Positions 1-8,888 of a stretch of 64,000 nucleotides of DNA are shown one piece after another. Numbering within the stretch: the stretch's first letter is position 1; every line of letters begins with the position of its first letter. The notes under the pieces are model-generated. The model was not told the origin of the DNA. It made no database searches and worked only from the letters and a program-made list of their open reading frames with translations. The translations under genes and the position numbers were made by a program. The stretch spans positions 186,001 through 250,000 of the forward strand of contig WLWY01000006.1 of assembly GCA_012103325.1 (NCBI GenBank), read 5' to 3'. Source of the stretch: Alphaproteobacteria bacterium (GTDB taxonomy: Bacteria; Pseudomonadota; Alphaproteobacteria; UBA8366; GCA-2717185).

Positions 1-257
1 CACGGCAATTGTAAACGGGTTAGTCGCCAAATCCTGGCAGATGAAGGAAATCGATTCCAGTACAATAGAGGCAACCAACGGGTCGAAAGGCCGCACCGCA
101 ACGGTAAGAATTAAATACTCGAACAAAAACTACAGTATAAACTACGTAAACAGTGCAAAATTTCGGCATAATGGCGGCAATATACACGGAAGATACAATA
201 AATGGATCAGGAGCCTTCAAGATAAAATCAATGCGTTTCTAGTAACTATGTAAAAAA
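1..257. other. No gene recognised; region downstream of the APE operon
   Basis: This AT-richer stretch follows the last gene of the aryl-polyene operon, which ends at 258 on the minus strand. Short open frames exist on both strands (41-253 plus, 20-220 minus). None has a convincing ribosome-binding site, a recognisable family motif or coding-like composition. I see no clear rho-independent terminator. Confidence 0.5.
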
Positions 258-1043
258 TTAGTTTCTTGAAATTGGTTCGAAACTTAGCTCTTCAATTGTA
301 TCTTGACCAAAACGATAAGCCCTGACGCCAAGCTCCCTGCTTGCCTGGCTGTTCGGTAAATTAACAGCCAGAGCAAGAACGAAGTTCTCGCAGAACACAC
401 CGGCTGCTAACTTCCAGGCAGCCTCGCCCATGTCCGTCGGCGGCAACCAATCGATTCGATTTCCATCTATGACGAGCGATATGCCTTCCAATCCGTCCCA
501 AACAGTGTCGCCTCTTGCCTTGACGATGCTTTCTTTTAAGGCCCAAAGGAACAATGCGCGGGTCGTTCTTTCCTCTCCGAGCGTCTCTATATGTTGACGT
601 TCGGGCAGCGAGAAGAAGCGCTGCGAAATTCTGTATGCGGCCGCGGCGCGATCCAGGGCTTCGAGGTCAACGCCAATTGCCGCCGCGCGGGCCACGGCAA
701 GAACAATATCCTTACCCGAATGAGAAAGGCTGAAACTGACGCCGGATGATGTCGGGTTGGCGAGTTCCGGTTTGCCATTATCGTTAAAGCGAAACAAAAG
801 CGCTGCCGGATCCGTATCGAGATATTGCGCCAAGACCCGGCGCAGCAGCACACGCCCCAAAAGAAATCGGTCCGCTGGCGTGGGGTGTTTCATATCGCCA
901 TAGCGCTGCCTTTCCGAAGGCGATAGAAGCGCGATGCCATCGGTTCGCATCCGTTCAACACAAGTTGGAGAGGTTGGCAATTGCCAGAGATGCGCCTCTC
1001 CCGATGGAAGCGAGGCGGGGAAGCCTGTCGGTGTCGCGCTCAA
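258..1043 (-). CDS. 4'-phosphopantetheinyl transferase (Sfp type)
   Basis: 261 aa. It transfers the phosphopantetheine arm of CoA to a serine of acyl carrier proteins, here presumably the two ACPs of the same cluster. The Sfp-family signatures are visible: a GVDLE metal-binding motif in the middle and the WALKESIVKARG segment about 45 residues later. The start is a TTG at 1043 that overlaps the upstream ketosynthase stop as TTGA, which implies translational coupling. It is the last gene of the APE operon. Family assignment is firm; the ACP partners are inferred from context. Confidence 0.9.
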   Translation of the reverse strand: MSATPTGFPASLPSGEAHLWQLPTSPTCVERMRTDGIALLSPSERQRYGDMKHPTPADRFLLGRVLLRRVLAQYLDTDPAALLFRFNDNGKPELANPTSSGVSFSLSHSGKDIVLAVARAAAIGVDLEALDRAAAAYRISQRFFSLPERQHIETLGEERTTRALFLWALKESIVKARGDTVWDGLEGISLVIDGNRIDWLPPTDMGEAAWKLAAGVFCENFVLALAVNLPNSQASRELGVRAYRFGQDTIEELSFEPISRN

Positions 1044-2266
1044 CCCCAGCGACGGAAAACAAGCGACGTGTTAACGCCGCCAAAGGCGAAATTGTTGTTC
1101 ATGACATATTCGGATTGCTGAGCCCGGCCATCGCCGACGATGTAATCGAGCTCGGCGCAACGCGGATCGACGTTCGATAAATTGATCGTCGGCGCATACC
1201 AGTCACGCTTGAGCATCTCGATTGTCATCCAGGCCTCGAGGCTGCCACAGGCGCCCAGCGTATGTCCCATGTAGCTCTTCAACGAACTGACCGGAACGCA
1301 ATGTTTAAGGGCGGTCAACGTTGCCTGCGTCTCTGCGACATCGCCGAGATCGGTTGCCGTACCATGGGCATTCACATAGCCGATCGCCCCGGATGAGATA
1401 TCCGCGTCTTCCAGAGCGCTGCGCATGGCGGCAGCCATTGTTTCAGCAGCCGGCTGCGTAACGTGGTTGCCGTCGGGGTTCGTTCCGAATCCAATGACTT
1501 CGGCATGGATGGTCGCCCCGCGCGCCACCGCATAGTCCAGCTCTTCCAAGACGAACGTCCCGGCGCCTTCGCCGACAACCATTCCATCGCGATCGATATC
1601 GAACGGCTTCGGCGTCGATGTCGGTGCATCGTTCATCGTGCTCGTCGCGAACAGGGTGTCGAACACCGCGGCTTGCGTAACGGAGATTTCTTCCGCACCC
1701 CCAGCCACCATGACGGTTTGCTGTCCGTGCTTTATGGCTTCGTAGGCGAAACCAATTGCCAGACTGCCAGACGTACAAGCCGTCGACGTCGGAATAAGGC
1801 GCCCGCAAATACCAAAGAAAACGGAAACATTCACCGCCGCCGTATGCGGCATAATCTGGATGTACGTGTTGGCGTTCATGGAATCCATGTTGTTCGTCAG
1901 CATAATCTTACCGATATCGCCGATCGCCGGCGGTGACCCCGAGGACGAACCATAAGCCACGCCCGTCTTACCACTCTTTAAAACCGGATCATCGATCAAG
2001 CCCGCGTCTTGCAAAGCAAGCTCCGCACTACGCGTTGCCAACATACCGAGGCGCCCCATGCTACGGGTTCGTTTGCGGGTGTAGTGCGAAGGAAGATCGA
2101 ATTCCGGCAGCGGTGCTCCCAGCCGCGTATTAAGATCGGTAACAATATCCCAACCGGGCATAATGCGAACGCCGCTCTGCCGCACGCGCAGGTTTTTCTC
2201 TACGGTCGGCCAATCGAGGCCGATCGGCGACAAACCCGCCATGCCGGTCACCGCGACGCGCTTCAT
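1040..2266 (-). CDS. apeR: Beta-ketoacyl-ACP synthase II-like (APE ketosynthase, ApeR type)
   Basis: About 408 aa from an ATG at 2266 that overlaps the ketoreductase stop by one base (TGATG). The frame stays open upstream to 2455, but the protein proper begins MKRVAVTGMAG, a typical FabF-type N-terminus. The thiolase-fold active site is intact: Cys in STACTSGS, His in NAHGTATD and His in MGHTLGACGS. It condenses malonyl-ACP with the growing acyl chain in type II polyene synthesis. Its place beside the ketoreductase and a second KS matches the ApeO-P-Q-R order of known aryl-polyene clusters. Confidence 0.92.
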   Translation of the reverse strand: MKRVAVTGMAGLSPIGLDWPTVEKNLRVRQSGVRIMPGWDIVTDLNTRLGAPLPEFDLPSHYTRKRTRSMGRLGMLATRSAELALQDAGLIDDPVLKSGKTGVAYGSSSGSPPAIGDIGKIMLTNNMDSMNANTYIQIMPHTAAVNVSVFFGICGRLIPTSTACTSGSLAIGFAYEAIKHGQQTVMVAGGAEEISVTQAAVFDTLFATSTMNDAPTSTPKPFDIDRDGMVVGEGAGTFVLEELDYAVARGATIHAEVIGFGTNPDGNHVTQPAAETMAAAMRSALEDADISSGAIGYVNAHGTATDLGDVAETQATLTALKHCVPVSSLKSYMGHTLGACGSLEAWMTIEMLKRDWYAPTINLSNVDPRCAELDYIVGDGRAQQSEYVMNNNFAFGGVNTSLVFRRWG

Positions 2267-2991
2267 CAGAACATCCCGCCATTCACCGAGATGACCTGGC
2301 GCGTGATATATGCCGCATCTGAAGAGAATAGGTAGGCGACAAGACTGGCGACTTCTTCCGGCCGGCCGAAACGCCGGGCGGGAATCATGCTCATCACCTG
2401 CGCTTGATCTAACTCTTCGGTCATCTCGGTCTCGATTAATCCTGGTGCGACGCAATTGACGGTGATGCGCCGCTTGGCCAATTCAACAGCGAGTGCTTTG
2501 GCCGCTGCGATAAGTCCTCCTTTTGCCGCGCTATAGTTGACCTGCCCACGGTTTCCCATCAAGCCTGAAACGGAAGACAAGACAACGATCCGGCCTCCCT
2601 GCTTTAGCCGCACCATGGGCATCACAACCGGATGCAGTACGTTATAAAAGCCGTCCAGGTTCGTGCGGATGACGCTATCCCAAGCTTCGGCTTCCATGGC
2701 GGGAAACGCACTATCGTTGTGGATACCCGCATTGCACACCACACCGTAATAGGCCCCATTCTCCGCCATATCCGCTTCCAAAGCAGCCTCCGCCGCAATC
2801 CTATCGGCAATATCAAATTGCAATATGCGTGCGTGAGAACCTGTTTTCTCGATAGATTCCGCGACCTCCGCAGCCGCTTCGGAACGTGATTTGTAGTGAA
2901 CGGCAATATCGAAACCGGCCTGCGCCAGTGCGATGGCGATATGCCGGCCAATTCCGCGGCTCGCGCCGGTCACTAAAACGTGGTGGCCCAC
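2266..2991 (-). CDS. apeQ: 3-ketoacyl-ACP reductase, FabG type (ApeQ)
   Basis: 241 aa short-chain dehydrogenase. The N-terminal TGASRGIG motif binds NADPH. NAG, the catalytic Ser (VLSSVSG) and YSAAKGG follow in family order. It would reduce the beta-keto group in each polyene extension cycle. The start is a GTG at 2991, directly preceded by an in-frame TGA (2994-2992) that lies at the edge of the palindromic element 2994-3263. The element therefore supplies the immediate upstream sequence, and no strong Shine-Dalgarno is visible. The protein looks full length for FabG, so the insertion appears not to have removed coding sequence. Confidence 0.9.
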   Translation of the reverse strand: MGHHVLVTGASRGIGRHIAIALAQAGFDIAVHYKSRSEAAAEVAESIEKTGSHARILQFDIADRIAAEAALEADMAENGAYYGVVCNAGIHNDSAFPAMEAEAWDSVIRTNLDGFYNVLHPVVMPMVRLKQGGRIVVLSSVSGLMGNRGQVNYSAAKGGLIAAAKALAVELAKRRITVNCVAPGLIETEMTEELDQAQVMSMIPARRFGRPEEVASLVAYLFSSDAAYITRQVISVNGGMF

Positions 2992-2993
2992 TC

Positions 2994-3263
2994 AGGAGCC
3001 TGTCTGAGCAATGGTTGCGGTCTGCATCGAGCAGAGGAACACGCGCGTTAGGAGGGGGTGCGCCGGCGATGCCGGCAGCATCGTCAAGCATCTACGACGC
3101 GGCACGCGCGTTCCTCTGCTCGACCCAAAGGGCCCCGCTCTCAAGGGGTTGGGGCGTCGTCCGGCGCCACTCGCGATGCCGCCGGCATCGCCACGCGACA
3201 CCATCCTAGCCCAACCCCTTGAGAGCGGGGTGCAGATCATAACCATTGCTCAGACAGGCTCCT
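2994..3263. repeat. ~270-bp element with nested inverted repeats inside the APE operon
   Basis: The outer 23-bp arms 2994-3016 and 3241-3263 are perfect inverted repeats. Two further inverted repeats lie inside: 3028-3047 with 3105-3122 (2-nt indel) and 3133-3153 with 3210-3230. The element exactly fills the gap between the ketoreductase start (2991) and the dehydratase stop (3264), whereas neighbouring genes overlap. No protein is encoded. It resembles a MITE or a REP-cluster-type element. Effects on operon expression (attenuation or mRNA stability) are possible but inferred. Confidence 0.8.
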
Positions 3264-3713
3264 CTAGCTTTCGAGAAAGGTAGCGGTATCGGCCGGGCGG
3301 AAAACGTTCAATTGGGCCTCAGCCAATCGTTCCCGATCCTCGATAGTGCAATCAAAGACCGCCATTTGACTGTCTTGCCAAACCTCACTCACGTGGATGC
3401 GCAAATGACTACCCAATTGAAAATACTCTGTTCTTACATTGTATCGCCGAGATCCCAGCAGAAGCCCGATTTGAATATCTCTACCAGCTTGGCGTGCACC
3501 AATACCAGCATAAAGGGCGATCGTTTGCGCCATGTATTCCGCACCGACCCACGACGGCACGCCTTTTCCCGGCCGATAGAATAAGCTGTCCTCGGCGACA
3601 CGCACCGTCGCTTCCGACCACCCTTCTCCCGACGCAGCAGGCTCGCCGATCAAGACCATTGCCCCGCTATGCGGCAACAAGCTGTCGACAGGCCATGGCA
3701 AAGGCATCTTCAA
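3264..3713 (-). CDS. apeP: 3-hydroxyacyl-ACP dehydratase, hotdog fold (ApeP type)
   Basis: About 149 aa, FabA/FabZ-like. The LLPHSGAMVLI segment near residue 13 carries the likely catalytic His. The middle part WVGAEYMAQTIALYAG matches the conserved helix of this family. In characterised APE systems ApeP works as a heteromer with ApeI; here the ApeI domain is fused to the ligase (12219-13952). The start is either TTG 3713, overlapping the upstream KS stop as TTGA, or ATG 3707. It dehydrates 3-hydroxyacyl-ACP to make the conjugated polyene. Confidence 0.85.
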   Translation of the reverse strand: MKMPLPWPVDSLLPHSGAMVLIGEPAASGEGWSEATVRVAEDSLFYRPGKGVPSWVGAEYMAQTIALYAGIGARQAGRDIQIGLLLGSRRYNVRTEYFQLGSHLRIHVSEVWQDSQMAVFDCTIEDRERLAEAQLNVFRPADTATFLES

Positions 3714-4903
3714 GCTCGCCCAATGATCAACGAAACGTTGTTGCCGCCGAAGGCGATCGCGTTGCTCATGACGATGCCGCGCGCGGTTTCGCCAAGCCGA
3801 TCACCGACCGCGACGAGCGTATCAGACAACAGATCCGGATCCGCGGCATCGTCCCATAGGTGCGGAGGCAGAAAACGGCCCTTATTGTCCTCTTTTACGG
3901 CAAGCCAGCAATGCGCCGCCCCCATCGCACCCGCCGCGCCGAGAGTATGGCCAAGTTGCCCTTTGGACGAACTGACCGGTGTGGCCGCGTGAAAGACCCG
4001 CGCGACAACCTTACTTTCCATCGCATCGTTATGTACCGTCCCGGTGCCGTGCAGCTGTACATAGTCGATGGCGCCCGGCTCGAGACCAGCCACTTCCAAC
4101 GCGCGCCGAATTGCCGCTTCGACACCAAGGCCTTCGGGTTCCGGCGCCGTCATGCTGTACGCATCCGAAGAAGCGCCGGCGCCAAACATGGCGACTTCCG
4201 CTTCGCGTCTATCCATCAGAAAGATAGCCGCACCCTCACCGATCATCGTGCCGTCCCGGTTGCGGCTAAACGGATTGCAGATGCCTGCCGACTGTGCCGA
4301 AAGCGCCTGAAATCCGTTGACGGTCAAACGACACAGACTGTCGACACCGCCCGCGAGCGCCGCATCCGCCAACCCCGTTCGGATGAGACGTTGCCCCATA
4401 GCGAGCGCTTGCGCGCCGGAGCTGCAGGCCGTCGAAACAGAAAGCGCGGGACCGGCCAGCTTCAAATAGCGCGCGAGCGCCTCACCCACGCTGCCAATCT
4501 CCTGCTTCCGCATGTCGAAGTCAGCCGGTAATGTCCCATTCAACCGCGCCTGTTCAACAGCGATCTCGCCTTCAGCGATACCCGACGTACTGGTCCCCAA
4601 AACGACGGCAATTCTGCTCGGTCCGTAACGCATTACAGCGTCATCAATCTCGGTGCGGATTTCTTCAACGGCGGCGATGGCAAGCCCCATATTCCGGCTT
4701 GCGTAAACCGATAAGGATTCCGGCGCCGAAGGTAAGGGGCCTTCGACTTGACCGACGAACACCTGTGCGCCATCAACAAGAAGGTCGCTCCGCGAAACCA
4801 CGCCGGGGCGTTTCCCGGCGAAAAGGTTCTCCCGAACCAGTTCCTTGCCGCGGCCGAGCGCGCTCATAATTCCAAGCGCCGAGAGGTAAACCGGATCGCG
4901 CAT
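3710..4903 (-). CDS. apeO: Beta-ketoacyl-ACP synthase (ApeO type)
   Basis: 397 aa with the full KS triad: Cys in STACSSGAQ, His in QLHGTGTVHND and His in LGHTLGAAGA. The start is ATG 4903, 2 bp after the lipoprotein stop at 4906. In studied APE clusters this KS pairs with the ApeC chain-length factor, for which a candidate is encoded at 15919-16698. It elongates the aryl starter with malonyl units. The KS family is certain; the O versus R label rests on gene order. Confidence 0.9.
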   Translation of the reverse strand: MRDPVYLSALGIMSALGRGKELVRENLFAGKRPGVVSRSDLLVDGAQVFVGQVEGPLPSAPESLSVYASRNMGLAIAAVEEIRTEIDDAVMRYGPSRIAVVLGTSTSGIAEGEIAVEQARLNGTLPADFDMRKQEIGSVGEALARYLKLAGPALSVSTACSSGAQALAMGQRLIRTGLADAALAGGVDSLCRLTVNGFQALSAQSAGICNPFSRNRDGTMIGEGAAIFLMDRREAEVAMFGAGASSDAYSMTAPEPEGLGVEAAIRRALEVAGLEPGAIDYVQLHGTGTVHNDAMESKVVARVFHAATPVSSSKGQLGHTLGAAGAMGAAHCWLAVKEDNKGRFLPPHLWDDAADPDLLSDTLVAVGDRLGETARGIVMSNAIAFGGNNVSLIIGRA

Positions 4904-4905
4904 TG

Positions 4906-5487
4906 CTATCGAGATCCCCCGGTTCCCGGAGTCACGATACGAAGCCGATATGGAAAATCGAAATGTTGAATGACGATCTCGCTTCTTGCTGCATCCTTCG
5001 GCGGAAAGACGACCTCCGCGAGGATGTCTCCTTTCGGGCCCCGAACATGCCTGGTTAATCCATCCGCACTTTCCTCGAACCGCATTTGCCGGGATGCCAG
5101 CGCCGTTCGCAACACTTCCGGCGGCCAGTATGTGAGGTACAAATCGAAAAGAGTATAGCGTGGATCGAATTTCGGCTCTTGCTTGAAAAATGTCTCAACC
5201 GAAATCTCGTCCCGTTCCTGAACAAGCGAGAACAGGGTTATCCCCAGCGGCGACAGACCCACCATTGCAAGACGCTCGGGCGTGATATCCACCTCATAGC
5301 GCATTTTATAGGACTGGTCTTTGTATTCGCCTACAACGAGTTGGCTTAACGACAGGCTTCGCCCAAGACTGGCCGGTGCCAATGAAAAGAGGCGCAAAGG
5401 CTCCACCGGTGTAGCCGTCGCTGGCGGCCTGCCCGCACAGGCCGAGGCCACAACGGATAGCATAATTACCCAGCCCCACCGCATCAT
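4906..5487 (-). CDS. apeN: DUF3261-type lipoprotein of APE cluster (ApeN type)
   Basis: 193 aa. It has an N-terminal hydrophobic segment ending in a lipobox-like VVASAC (Cys near residue 17), so it is probably an outer-membrane lipoprotein. The body is beta-rich without catalytic motifs and resembles the DUF3261 family found next to the MMPL exporter in APE clusters. The gene overlaps the exporter stop by 4 bp and precedes the ApeO-type KS. It is thought to help transport or anchor the polyene-lipid at the outer membrane; no activity can be read from the sequence. Confidence 0.75.
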   Translation of the reverse strand: MMRWGWVIMLSVVASACAGRPPATATPVEPLRLFSLAPASLGRSLSLSQLVVGEYKDQSYKMRYEVDITPERLAMVGLSPLGITLFSLVQERDEISVETFFKQEPKFDPRYTLFDLYLTYWPPEVLRTALASRQMRFEESADGLTRHVRGPKGDILAEVVFPPKDAARSEIVIQHFDFPYRLRIVTPGTGGSR

Positions 5488-7853
5488 GTCTGCGCACTCT
5501 TTAGGTCAGACGTTCCATTGTTCCATCCCGCCATGGGTGACAGCAAAAAAGCGACAAGGATGCCGACTAATATGGTCTGGCCAAACGCGTGAATGGCCGT
5601 CGTCGCGGAAAGCGCGAGAAGACCAAACGCCAATAATGTTGTCAGCGAAGATAGGGCAATCGCGAGCAGCGTCGCCGGATTGTCTAGTCCCGTTTCTCTG
5701 AAGAAGAGCGCGTAGTCGACGCCAATTCCAAGAACCAGGAGCAACGCCATGATGTTGAACAGACTGATCGGCTCACCGAGAAACCCAAGCACGCTCAAGC
5801 TCGCGATCGCGGCAATGACCGGCGGTGCCATGACGGTCAGGCCGCCGGCAAGGCCGTAGCGCAACATCAGGAGAAGCATCACAACGCCATAGGATATCAA
5901 CGTCAGCCATATGGTCTGGTGACGGTACTCGCGGAAGAGGCCGGAGATTTCACCCGCCGGGTCGACAAAATGAAGACGCGGGTCCACCTCGGCAAGCGCC
6001 TGATGCGCAGACAGATCGTAGACACCGCGAAGGCCGACGACTCCTATAACGCCGCGCGTACTATTGCCAAGCCACAAATGCCTATGGGGCTCCGAGACCG
6101 GATGAGCGAGCCACTGCTGGAGGCTCACAGGCGCATCGCGGGCCGCATTCAGAAATGCGGACGCATAAGCATCGCGTGTGACATCCGGCAGGCCAACTTG
6201 TTGCGCAATACGGCGCAACGCGGTCTGTTCTCCCACGATCAAGGGCGCCAATAGCGCGCGGTTTTCCTGTTGGCGCTCGGGTGAAGCGACAAAGTCGGAG
6301 ATGGCGAGATAACCGAGGAGTTTGTCGCTTGCCTGCAACGTCCTCAGCTTTTCAGTTAAGCGCTCCTCACGGGCGAGAAAATCTGCCGCATCGCGCCCTT
6401 CGACAAGGAAAAACTGGCTCGCGAGATTCCGGCCGATCAGTTCGCGCGTCCGCGTTTCCTCCGCCATGACTCTGGGATTGGGCGCCTGCAAAAGCCGCAC
6501 ATCGTCGCTGGCGGTCAGACGCCAGCAGCCAAAAACCGAGAAAACCAAGAAAGCGGCAGCCAAGGTCCACGTTCGCCAATCGCGTTCACCCCGCCATAGC
6601 GCACCGTAGGCGCTCAGCCAATCGAGCGGCCGCTCGAATGTCGGCTTGGACATTCCTTGGGTGAAGTGCGGATAACAGATGGCGACGCACCCATAAGCGA
6701 TGCACAAGCCCACGCTGGAGAAGACCGCCATCCCCTGCATACCAGGAAACGGTGCGAAAAAAAGCCCGACGAATCCGATAACACTGGTCACGAGCCCGAG
6801 GGTTATGCCCGGGAAAATATGACGAAGTGCCAATACGGGCGACCAGTTTTCGGTTTTACGGAACCGTTCACAAAAATAGTGCAGGGAGTAGTCCACCGAT
6901 ATGCCCACCAGGCTGGCGCCAAATACCAACGTCAGCAGATGCACTTCCCCAAAAATCACAAGACAGGCGGCGAACCCTCCCAGACACCCAAGACCAATTG
7001 AAATCAGCGTCAGGATAAAGGGTTTCGCTGAACGAAAAATAACGATCAACAGGGCAACAATTGCCAAAAGCGAACCCAATCCAACTGTCGACATTTCACT
7101 GATGGCGCTATCCGTGCCTGCCGCGGCATGCGGCAAAACACCGGCCATGAGGAAATCCGCACCGTGAAATCGAGCCGGCAATTCGGTTCTAAAACCGTCC
7201 AGCAGAGGCATCAGTTGCTGTTGAAGGGGGAATTCAAAAGGCGTACCCGAGAGTTCACCGATAAGAACAATATAGGTTTTGTCTTTCGTTTTTACGGTCA
7301 GGTAGCCGTCTTCGATCTCCGGCTTTCCCGCCGCTTCCGCCGCGCGCTCTTCCAGAAAGTGCGGCAACAGCAGCAACGGATCACTGTCTACCAGATCTGA
7401 ATTAACGGGTGTCTTGGGGTTGTAATACCGCGTGAGTACGGCGCGTTCGAAGTCAGCCGTATCGCCTGCCCGCACTTGGTCTCTTGCCTCGGTACCGAGC
7501 AGTTGAAAACGGAGGGGAAAATAGAAGGAAGCCGCCCGCCGAACCAGATCCTGGTAATCATCCACCCGCAGATTTCGAAGTTGTTGCGAGGCAATGACCC
7601 GCTCGGAAACGTACTTGGCAGCGGCTTTTGCCGTCTCGAAGTCATTCGCACCGACAAGCATGGCGATATGGCGCTCGAAACGTTTCTGCACAAGATTTAT
7701 CGCTCTGTAAACAACAGGGTCGCGCTCGGCTTTGGGAAGAAGGGCCATCAGATCGGCATTCACCGCCGTGCCATTCGGCGCGGCTGCAATCAGCCATCCC
7801 GATAGCGCACAGATACCGAGCACCCAGACGAAAGCCAGAGCTTTAGTGTGCAA
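5484..7853 (-). CDS. apeM: MMPL/RND-superfamily exporter (ApeM type)
   Basis: About 789 aa from a TTG at 7853 that overlaps the LolA-like stop (7843) and has AGAAAGG seven bases upstream. An ATG at 7931 would need an 89-bp overlap and adds a basic, unconserved N-terminus. The layout is classical MMPL: one N-terminal helix, a large periplasmic loop, five to six helices, a second periplasmic domain and a second helix bundle (for example GISVDYSLHYF and its counterpart GIGVDYALFF). It is predicted to move the aryl-polyene lipid from the inner membrane, working with the LolA-like protein and the lipoprotein. Confidence 0.87.
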   Translation of the reverse strand: MHTKALAFVWVLGICALSGWLIAAAPNGTAVNADLMALLPKAERDPVVYRAINLVQKRFERHIAMLVGANDFETAKAAAKYVSERVIASQQLRNLRVDDYQDLVRRAASFYFPLRFQLLGTEARDQVRAGDTADFERAVLTRYYNPKTPVNSDLVDSDPLLLLPHFLEERAAEAAGKPEIEDGYLTVKTKDKTYIVLIGELSGTPFEFPLQQQLMPLLDGFRTELPARFHGADFLMAGVLPHAAAGTDSAISEMSTVGLGSLLAIVALLIVIFRSAKPFILTLISIGLGCLGGFAACLVIFGEVHLLTLVFGASLVGISVDYSLHYFCERFRKTENWSPVLALRHIFPGITLGLVTSVIGFVGLFFAPFPGMQGMAVFSSVGLCIAYGCVAICYPHFTQGMSKPTFERPLDWLSAYGALWRGERDWRTWTLAAAFLVFSVFGCWRLTASDDVRLLQAPNPRVMAEETRTRELIGRNLASQFFLVEGRDAADFLAREERLTEKLRTLQASDKLLGYLAISDFVASPERQQENRALLAPLIVGEQTALRRIAQQVGLPDVTRDAYASAFLNAARDAPVSLQQWLAHPVSEPHRHLWLGNSTRGVIGVVGLRGVYDLSAHQALAEVDPRLHFVDPAGEISGLFREYRHQTIWLTLISYGVVMLLLMLRYGLAGGLTVMAPPVIAAIASLSVLGFLGEPISLFNIMALLLVLGIGVDYALFFRETGLDNPATLLAIALSSLTTLLAFGLLALSATTAIHAFGQTILVGILVAFLLSPMAGWNNGTSDLKSAQT

Positions 7854-8463
7854 GATAACCTTTCTCTGCCTCGCCGAGTTGGCACGTTTCCGTGTCCACC
7901 CCGCTGAATTTAATGTGCGTTTTATCGCCACGCGCCTCTTCGATCACCAGCTCGTTTACAAACCGGTCACCGGTAACGCGAACCGCAGTAATGATCTTGG
8001 CAAATGCTTGGTTTCGTGGAGTCAAGGTGAGCCGCCACGGGGAAGACAGCTCATCGGCCTTAATAAAAAAAGTATCTCGCAGCCCGTTTATGTCGCCACT
8101 GAAGGTGGCCAAAAATACGTTGGAAAGCGCCTTAAAAATGGGCGTTTGACCAAAACTCACGCGCTGCGGCCTGCCATCATCACTCCATTTTATCAATGCG
8201 TCCCGTTTCACCAGAACCTGCGCAGGAAAGGGCTCACGCACCTGCCAAAGCACGCCTTTTCCGGCAACGAATACGAACTTTCCCCTGGAGAGGAGGGGAC
8301 GCGTCAGTGCCCGCAGCGATTTACTTTGACTGAACACCGCGCAGACGATGGGATTGTTGGTCAGCCGCTCTTGGATTTTGGAAAGCGGATCGGCAACCGC
8401 CGCCGAAGCAAGCGACATCCATGTCCAGATCGCAATCAGAACGACACGAAACACAGGCGTCAC
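7843..8463 (-). CDS. apeL: LolA-like outer-membrane lipoprotein carrier protein (ApeL type)
   Basis: 206 aa with a signal peptide (hydrophobic residues 4-18, AxA cleavage near residue 24) and the LolA-fold pattern of alternating strands, including FSQSKSLRALTRPLLSRGKF near the start. It is a periplasmic carrier. In APE clusters this homologue probably shuttles the polyene-lipid across the periplasm rather than general lipoproteins. Start at 8463 overlaps the thioesterase stop (8460) by 4 bp. Function is inferred from family and context. Confidence 0.82.
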   Translation of the reverse strand: MTPVFRVVLIAIWTWMSLASAAVADPLSKIQERLTNNPIVCAVFSQSKSLRALTRPLLSRGKFVFVAGKGVLWQVREPFPAQVLVKRDALIKWSDDGRPQRVSFGQTPIFKALSNVFLATFSGDINGLRDTFFIKADELSSPWRLTLTPRNQAFAKIITAVRVTGDRFVNELVIEEARGDKTHIKFSGVDTETCQLGEAEKGYLAH

Positions 8464-8888
8464 GTCCCGATACCAAGTTTCTCGTACAGTATGGGGGGAG
8501 CGCCAAACAACATCTTCTGCGTCCGCATATCTACGGGGACCTGGATCGTGTGTCCCTTGCTCAACCGCTCATCCGTCTCCGCATCCGCGATCAGATAGTC
8601 GATCTTGAGATGCAGTTCGTATTCCCGAAGCATCGCCTTGATCCTTATTTTCTGACCCAGCCGCGCGGGATGCGCATAACGCAATTTCAGTTCGATAACC
8701 GGCCACGCATAGCCCGACTCCTTCATTTCCTTGTAGTTGTAGGAAAACTTATCGAGCAGTGCGCAACGCGCGATCTCACAATACTTTGCATAATGGCCAT
8801 GCCAGGCGACCCCCATGAGGTCGACGTCATGGAACGGGATCTCGACGAAGACTTCCGCAGCCGGCAAGTCTGGCGACAGATTACTCAT
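8460..8888 (-). CDS. apeK: Acyl-CoA/ACP thioesterase, 4-hydroxybenzoyl-CoA type (ApeK type)
   Basis: 142 aa from ATG 8888, which overlaps the ammonia-lyase stop by 8 bp. The frame extends upstream but only as a shadow of the lyase. The hotdog signature DVDLMGVAWHGHYAKYCE, with the catalytic-type Asp, lies around residues 21-38. It could release the finished polyene or proofread mis-acylated ACP. Confidence 0.85.
   Translation of the reverse strand: MSNLSPDLPAAEVFVEIPFHDVDLMGVAWHGHYAKYCEIARCALLDKFSYNYKEMKESGYAWPVIELKLRYAHPARLGQKIRIKAMLREYELHLKIDYLIADAETDERLSKGHTIQVPVDMRTQKMLFGAPPILYEKLGIGT

Noticed and set aside
41-253. 70-aa plus-strand frame at the window start
   Set aside because: No ribosome-binding site, no motif and a low-complexity composition in an AT-rich intergenic stretch.
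2267-2455. 63-residue N-terminal extension of the ApeR-type ketosynthase
   Set aside because: The extension is Arg-rich shadow sequence of the ketoreductase; the conserved KS N-terminus begins at ATG 2266.
7854-7931. ATG at 7931 as start of the MMPL exporter
   Set aside because: It needs an 89-bp overlap with the LolA-like gene and gives a basic, unconserved N-terminus. TTG 7853 has a good RBS and the usual short overlap.
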